From Sistotremastrum niveocremeum HHB9708 (lineage: Eukaryota > Basidiomycota > Agaricomycetes > Sistotremastrales > Sistotremastraceae): a DNA stretch of 64,000 nucleotides. This document shows, piece after piece, positions 57,715 to 64,000 of the stretch. The stretch is taken from the NCBI GenBank assembly GCA_001630475.1, contig KV419441.1, positions 19,064 to 83,063 on the forward strand, written 5' to 3'. The translations under genes were made by a program, and so were the position numbers. Numbering within the stretch: position 1 is the first letter of the stretch; each line of letters starts with the position of its first letter. The notes beneath the pieces were generated by a model that worked only from the letters and a program-made list of their open reading frames with translations, searched no databases and was not told the origin of the DNA.

Positions 57715-60289
57715 ATGCTCATTATGGATCACACCCTTGCATGCTTTTTATTGCTCTTGTATCTCACGTTCTGCGCCTCCGCCTCCCCTCGTTCTACTTC
57801 CCGGAAATTTCACTCTTATTCGACCAAAGAGGAGGTGAATTCACCTCCAGGATGGCATCCGGTGGGCCAGGCACCTCCAGAACACGTCCTCCAAATGCGA
57901 ATATATCTTGTCCAACCAGACTTCAGCGTCTTAGAGCAAGCCCTGTATCAAGTCAGTGATCCCAGGCACCAAAAGTATGGTCGACACCTGTCGAAGAGAC
58001 AAGTGGATGCGTTGGTGGCACCTGCGCCCGAGAGTGTGGAGACTTTAGACGACTGGCTCTCCTCGCACGGCTTCAACACCAGCTCCCTTCCTCGATCATC
58101 AGCGGGCGACTGGATTTCTATCTCCATCCCCGTTTTCAAAGCGGAAGAGATGCTACGTACAGTGAGTTCAATTGCTCTGAGTCCCGACTTTCTGACAGCG
58201 ATACTTTTGCTGTATAGACATATTATATCTGGGAGAACGAAGTGAATAACGCCACCTTGATACGAACCACTTCGTACAGCCTTCCATCAAATCTTCACCC
58301 TCATGTTGACGTCATTCAACCAACCACCAGTTTTGCATCCACAACGCGACAGGGATCAACACTCAGAGTTGAAGTAATTCCGGCTTCTAGCCCACCTATC
58401 GATCGGCCTCCTCTGTACACGCAATCCGGTCTTGAAGTGCGGCCAAGTTGCAACACATCAATCAATATCTTGTGCCTGAAGCAGATATACAATGCGGTCG
58501 GCTACCAAGCATCAGAGAAGAGTGGAAATAAGATAGGAATAACCGGATATCTTAACGAGGTCACCAATACTCTGTTTTGTAACCTTCAGCTTTCGTATTG
58601 ACTCTTAAATCATAGCTCCCTGGTCCCGAAGACTTGAAAGAAGCCTTTGTTGCGCAAAACCTGTCTACAACGAATGCGACATACAATTTCGTTTCTTTGA
58701 ACGAGAGTGCCATCTTTTCAGCCGCGGAAGGTGTAGTGGCTTCGATATTAGCTGCATTGGCGGCCGGTTCAAATCAGGCCGCTCAGACTGGCATCGAGGC
58801 TAACTTAGTGCGTCCTAAATTCTTCGGTCACCGTCGATATTCATCTATAATTATATCTAGGACGTACAATACGCGTTTGGACTGGCGAACCCAGCCCCAG
58901 CGACGTTTTGGGCAACGGCTGGCTCTCCTCCTTTCATTCCTGACACAGAGTTTCCCTCGAACAGCAATGAACCATACGCCGATGTGGGTTATACGTCTTT
59001 CTCATGTGCCACTAATGATCGACCTATTGCATCACAGTGGTTGGCCTTCATCCTAGAGCAAGAAGATATCCCTGAAGTCATTTCAACTTCTTACGGCGAC
59101 AATGAGCAAACAGGTACAAACATGACCTGTTGTCATTTTCGACGCAGCACTGACAGCACTCAGTGCCACTGAGCTATGCCACAAGAGTATGTAATAGCTT
59201 TGCGCAACTAGGTCTGTTATCCATATGGGTTCTCGTGGAATTCCAGTCTTAGACTCATTGATCCAACAGGTGCTCGTGGAGTTTCTGTCATATTTTCGTC
59301 CGGTGACGGAGGTGTCGGGGATGGCATATCGGATCCTACGGAACAGAAGTGCTTCACCAATGATGGGACCAATACGACTAGATTTATGCCGGGGTTCCCT
59401 GCCACGTGTCCTTTCGTCACTGCCGTCGGTGGCACCGTACAGATTCCAGAGGTTGCGGCTGCTTTGAGCGGTGGTGGTTTCAGTGATTATGTAGGCTCTG
59501 CTCACTTTATAGGCTCATAGACTGATCTCCAATAGTTTGCTCGACCAAGTTATCAAGATTCGGTCGTTAGCGCATACCTTGCCGCTCTCCCTCCAGGGAC
59601 GTATGAAGGATTATTCAACTCGTAAGTAGTTCGCGTACACACCCTTTTCGACAAATATGAATTTATATGCCACAGAACTGGTCGCGTATGTGGTACCGCT
59701 CAGACTTACCAGCTGACGCTCTGACCTCTTATTCAGGCTATCCCCGACGTCGCCGCCCAAGCGGTGAACTACGAAGTCGTTTACCAAGGTTCCACTATAG
59801 GAGTGAGCGGCACATCAGCTGCCTCTCCGGCATTCGCCGGCATCATCTCGCTGGTATGTCAGACAAGATGTCAGATATGCCTCAGCACATCTATGGCAGC
59901 TAATCCGCCGAAGGTCAATGATGCACGACTGTCGAAGGGGATGTCTTCGCTTGGATTTCTAAATCCGCTAATATATGCATCACCTTCTGCATTCAACGAT
60001 ATAATCTCTGGCCACGTATGAACTTGTCCTACACCCGAGGAATATTCGATTTCGCTGATGGTACATTCTAGAATCCGGGATGCGGTACTCCTGGTTTCAA
60101 TGTGAGTTACTGTTGTTAGTTTCGTTGCGTAAGGAATGAATCTCATTCAACGGGCCAGGCTTCTGTCGGTTGGGATCCAGGTATGACATGCGATGCATTC
60201 AAGAGGATCTTCACTTACTATGAAATTCGACTCTAGTTACTGGTTTAGGTACTCCAGACCTGCAGAAGTTACAGTCAGCCTTTGCGTGA
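57715..60289 (+). CDS. Secreted sedolisin-type tripeptidyl peptidase 2 (family S53), intron-rich
   Basis: Fourteen exons (57715-58161, 58218-58559, 58616-58807, 58861-58983, 59038-59113, 59164-59211, 59270-59490, 59536-59621, 59676-59685, 59737-59853, 59914-60015, 60072-60101, 60159-60180, 60237-60289) sum to 622 residues, all in frame. A hydrophobic signal ([17 protein letters not shown]) is followed by the prodomain ([15 protein letters not shown]). The catalytic part has the Glu/Asp pair in [18 protein letters not shown], oxyanion Asp in [10 protein letters not shown], nucleophile in [14 protein letters not shown] and the calcium site [13 protein letters not shown]. All key residues are present. 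It has 13 introns, including a 10-nt exon, against four in sedolisin 1. The start could also be the Met at 57724. Confidence 0.87.
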
Positions 60290-60729
60290 CTTATAACGTC
60301 TATACCGGAGACGACACACCTCTTCGATATACTGCTTTCCTCTTGTTGCTGCTCTGATTGTTCATATTGTGCCTTTGCCAGGATCACTCCTCGGACCATC
60401 TTTTCTGCTTAATCGCTGTGTAGTTTTGTATTCCATTCTTATTTGTGTTATGCTTGTTTACCGAGAACTTTGGACTGCCTTGCTAGGATGTTACAGTAGG
60501 GTTGTTACATGTGGGAAATTGTACTAGCGGCTGTGACAATCTCTCTTCTTGGACAGGATGGCTTCGCTTGCGTCAAAAAGCCTGAATCATAGCACACATT
60601 GATTTTATTGAGGTTGGTGAAAGTGGATTCGCCATTCTGTGGGTGCTTCCGATAAGTCCGATACATCTTTTGCTGGGCGTTTCCGATTAGCGCTCAGCCA
60701 TCGAATCTACCTAAGCGCCAAATTCTTCC
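60290..60729. other. Intergenic region
   Basis: 440 bp between sedolisin 2 and DUF7918 gene 1; 3' flank and promoter only. No repeat or RNA gene seen. Confidence 0.4.
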
Positions 60730-61984
60730 ATGCCAAACGTTGAGGGTATCCAAACCTGGATCGAAATCGAAAATACCAAACTCGCTGAATATAAAACTGA
60801 AGCAACGCTTTCGGACGATTCTGACGACGAGCCATATGTCAAAACGACCTGCCATGTTCCTAGTGAAGCTGAAAAAGTAAGGAAACTGTTCCAGCCAAAG
60901 AAAAGGGCGAACGTTGTGCTAAATCGTATGTTATGAAGTCTTTCCGTGTTGTTATGAGAATTCCGCATAGGCCTGTTGGACATTCGATACTTGCTCATGT
61001 GAGCATCGATGGTGCGTCTAAATTGACCCTATTTTCATTTCGAATGATAGTGAAACCCTTGATAGGCGTGGGCATCGTCAGCAAGAGATTCGACCCTGAT
61101 GGGCCAAAAACGCACATTGTGACCCGATGTCGAGTCGATAATCTTCATAAACGCCAACTGATGTTTGGAAAGATCAGTCTCACAGGTGCTGTCGACGAAT
61201 TGCCTTGGAGTCATCAACCCTCTGACACTTAAACACAAAGACGACGATGCAGCCGCCGAAAAAGATGCCAAACGTATCAACAGTCTCGGAACAATATGTG
61301 TTCGAATGACTCCGATCATAGTTGTTAAGACAACGAGACAGCGCAATAGCAAGGCGTCGGACGTTAGGCAGGAATTCCTTCCCGTACACGAGCAGCAGAA
61401 GAAAGGGAGCAGTCACTGTCTGCAATTCGGTCGTCAAAGTAACCTCTTTCTATGTCAGTATTGCAGATTTCTGACAAAATCTCCGATGACAGGCGTGAAA
61501 GCAGCCGTTCGCCGTCCGAGTCGAACAGAGTTTCGTCGTGTGCAGGCGAAACCCACGTACGAATTTCTGTTTCATTATGCTCCTCAAGGTTTGATCTTGT
61601 TGCTCATTCTTAGGTTCCTCGTGGCTAATAATCCTCGCACAAGAATGGTTACAAGCCAAAGGGATCATCGTTTCAAGTACAAAACCTCAGGGCCCGAAAC
61701 AGGAACAGAAATACATCAGTCCTGCTCTTGATCCTCCTCCCTCGACATGGAAGAAAATATCTCGTGGACCTCGCCAATCTGTTCCGCCTCATCCACTACA
61801 AGTTCCTCGACAACGCAAAGTTAGAATCTACATTCATATACCATTACTGCCTTGCCGTCTCACGCAACACTTTAAGACAGAAGCAGAGAAAAAGCATAGC
61901 CCTGTCAAACGAGAGATCCGGAACAGATTACCCGCCCTACCAGTTGACAACCGAGTCATCGATCTCACAGGGGACGATGACTAG
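60730..61984 (+). CDS. DUF7918-type protein 1 with C-terminal SUMO-interaction-like motif
   Basis: Exons 60730-60876, 60939-61011, 61051-61185, 61241-61429, 61493-61588 and 61644-61984 give 326 residues. The N-terminal part (IQTWIEIENTKLAEYKTE, then CHVPSEAEK and a strand pair ending HVSIDG) is the beta-rich start I associate with DUF7918, a mushroom-specific family of unknown function. LGTICVRMTP, HCLQFG and YEFLFHYAP follow, a pattern shared with the copy downstream. The C-terminus is basic and ends VIDLTGDDD, the hydrophobic-acidic form of a SUMO-interaction motif. Two acceptors are AAG rather than CAG. No signal peptide; nuclear location is an inference from the basic region and motif. 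Confidence 0.7.
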
Positions 61985-62604
61985 ACTTGCTCTGATATAC
62001 TGGATACTTCATTATCCTTCTTCTTTTTATTCGATATTTCCCATATATTTTTCCCTATTCTTGCTTCGCAAGCTTCTCAGCCCCAGCGGCGACTTCTTCG
62101 TTCAACATATCTTCCGTTTTCTCAGCTTACCTAACCGTGCGATTCAAATTCAGTCAGGCGGAGCCAAGCGCGACGCACCAATGCTAGTACATACTGTTGT
62201 CGAAATATGATTTTATTGCTGACCGGAGGCTAGCTTCAAACCTTGCCGACAGAGCAGAATTGAGAACCTCCCTACAGTCACCGCTGTGAGCGCTTCAGTA
62301 AAACAAGAAGGCGCGGGACCATTTGTAATGTCCAAGGCAAAGAACTGCTGAGCGTAACTTCGACAGATATGAAGTGTGATGTCAGCGTGGAAGCTTTTTG
62401 TAATAAAAGAGAGAATGATTGTCTCTACCCAGCAACCGCCCCCCAAGACTGGAGATGGGAGGGGAAGAATGGGAAGATGAGTCTCTGGATTGGATGGGGT
62501 GTGTCGCGCTGACCGGGCCCAGTCAGACCTCTGTTTGACGCGACTTGTTGGCAGTCCTGAAGCATTGCGCCTATAATACTCGAGTTCATTCTAAGGGCAA
62601 AGCC
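61985..62604. other. Intergenic region with repeat fragment
   Basis: 620 bp between the two DUF7918 genes. The last 190 bp before the second start contain a fragment of the inverted-repeat family (62419-62546). A pyrimidine-rich stretch precedes it. No other feature seen. Confidence 0.4.
62419..62546 (+). repeat. Third copy fragment of the inverted-repeat family
   Basis: TCTCTACCCAGCAACCGCC, CCCCCAAGACTGGAGATGGG and GATGGGGTGTGTCGCGCTGA match the outer end of the arms at 44361 and 45911 nearly base for base. The hairpin is altered by an insertion before its second half (CGCGAC at the end). It stops 58 bp upstream of the DUF7918 gene 2 ATG, so it may form part of that promoter. Confidence 0.65.
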
Positions 62605-63844
62605 ATGCCGAACGTAGATGGATTTGGGGCCTACATCAAGATCGAGGACAACAGACTCGACGAGTACAAAATCGAGTCATCGTCATTTCGTGACAATGGA
62701 CATGAAGATAATGTGCGAGTGGCTTGTCATATAGCGAGTGAAGCTGGGAAGGTGAGCTTGTCTTCCAATCTATCGATGTGCGATAATGATTGACTAAATG
62801 CCAACGAAGCACTTTCATATCGGCATTCGACTACCAAAGGCACCATCAGTCCAATTATTCCGAATCACAGTGGACATAGATGGTGAGTGTAAGATCATAC
62901 ACGTACATTCAAGAGCCTCCCTTACTTCGACAGGCACTCCTGTGAGAACGTTGAACTTCGCCCCTACCAGAACACGGAACGAGGTGTTCAGAACCTATCG
63001 CCTTGATAGTCTCCACAGAACACCTCTGTTGTTCGGGAAACTGAAACTTACAGGTGATGTGATCAACAGTGCAGGACCTCGTAAGATGTGGCTGACGCGC
63101 AACACATATACAGTACATCAGACGACGAAAACATGGCAGAAACGAACGAAGAACGTATCACCGCTCTCGGAACAATACTAATTCGGATTTTCCCTGTCTA
63201 TCTCACGGACATTGAACGGGTCAGAAAGTATGAGTCGCTCCAGCCGCTTTTACCTGTGCTTGAAACCAAGAAGAAAGGAGCGAGCCACTGTCTTCAAAGG
63301 GGCGATCTAAGTTGGTGACATCGGTGATTGGCGTCTGATTTTACTAAAGAAAGTCCAGTTGCGCGCCCTGTCCAGCGATCCACCAGGATAGTAAAGAAAC
63401 GTATAAGGGGGCATCGCAGCTACGAATTTTTGTTCCACTATGCTGCCCATGGTGAGTTCTCTGCTACATGTTCTTCTGCGACTTATCGCTGATCAACTTC
63501 GTAGCATGGTTGCAAGTTGAGGGAATAATTCCAACAGGTGCGAGAACTTCAGCTAAAGGCCGTTCAACCCTTACAAGTGACGTAGCTGTCGATATCACCC
63601 CGCGTTCGGTCTCGCCGGGCGATGAAGATGCTGAACTATTACTGGATCCTGAGGAGGCTCAGCAACTTCGGAAATTGAACGTCAGTCCGGAAAGTATTCG
63701 TAATCCGACTTGCACTGACAGAGACATCAGGAAAAGATGGCAGACAGGCGCAGGCATCGCGCTGTTAAGAGAGAACCCCTCGTACCTCTCATGCAAGGTG
63801 TACCTCCCGCAACGGTCATTGATCTTACGGGAGATGATGATTGA
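62605..63844 (+). CDS. DUF7918-type protein 2 with C-terminal SUMO-interaction-like motif
   Basis: Exons 62605-62751, 62810-62882, 62934-63053, 63086-63301, 63359-63451, 63505-63680 and 63722-63844 give 315 residues. The first two exons (147 and 73 nt) have the same lengths as in gene 1 and the protein follows the same order: MPNVDGFGAYIKIED, CHIASEAGK, strand to VDIDG, LGTILIRIFP, HCLQ, YEFLFHYAAH, and VIDLTGDDD at the end. The fourth intron must start with GC (63302) for the frame to continue; unspliced, the protein would stop after about 190 residues. It is a tandem paralogue of gene 1, diverged mostly in the middle. Function unknown. Confidence 0.65.
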
Positions 63845-64000
63845 TCTTTTCATCCGTCGCACCTCTTTTATCAGGTATTTTTTATATGCATTATAGTACC
63901 TTTATCTTATCCATCACCGTATATCAATTATTCATTTCTTTCTTACCCCTATTGACATATAACTCAATGCAAGTCCTTCATAGGGATCCATGAACTTCTG

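Noticed and set aside
27399-60289. Sedolisins as a local duplicate pair
   Set aside because: Sequence, length and intron positions differ widely and they lie 28 kb apart, so they are separate lineages.

Overview
The window is 64 kb of nuclear DNA from a filamentous basidiomycete, most likely a wood- or litter-decaying Agaricomycete. The signs are dense genes with many 45-60 nt introns (GTRNGT...YAG), a GH7 cellobiohydrolase with a CBM1, two secreted sedolisins, and the mushroom-type families I recognise as DUF6535 and DUF7918. I read 27 protein-coding genes. For most, exons were assembled by eye so that every junction keeps frame and the family motifs run on; all models are predictions without transcript support. 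I saw no tRNA, rRNA, CRISPR array or virus-like element.

Layout. 1-870: repeat-rich DNA. 0.9-2.9 kb: a RING E3 ligase and an NTF2/SnoaL-like protein. 3.1-9.0 kb: a GDP-L-fucose block made of a GDP-fucose-type Golgi transporter, FAD synthase, GDP-mannose 4,6-dehydratase and GDP-L-fucose synthase. 9.1-29.5 kb: housekeeping genes: a KPWE-motif (Pex39-like) protein, an ArfGAP, an Hcs1/IGHMBP2 helicase, an F-box protein, an EST1/SMG7-like protein, a copper-fist transcription factor, alanine aminotransferase, the U3 snoRNP WD40 protein Rrp9, and a sedolisin.

30.8-44.0 kb: three paralogous DUF6535-type membrane proteins with the same intron positions. A divergent ribosomal-protein pair (eS17 and uS8) sits between the second and third. 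Decayed duplicate pieces lie nearby. 44.0-49.8 kb is gene-poor and holds a 0.65-kb-arm inverted repeat, of which a third fragment lies at 62.4 kb.

49.8-63.8 kb: secreted and accessory genes. These are the GH7 cellobiohydrolase, a tandem pair of TetX-like FAD monooxygenases, a small unknown protein, a second intron-rich sedolisin, and a tandem pair of DUF7918 proteins that both end in a SUMO-interaction-like motif.

How the genes work together. The 3-9 kb block carries both enzymes of de novo GDP-L-fucose synthesis and a matching Golgi importer, a complete supply line for fucosylation. The GH7 and sedolisins are secreted degradative enzymes. The DUF6535, monooxygenase and DUF7918 groups show recent local duplication in the accessory half of the window.
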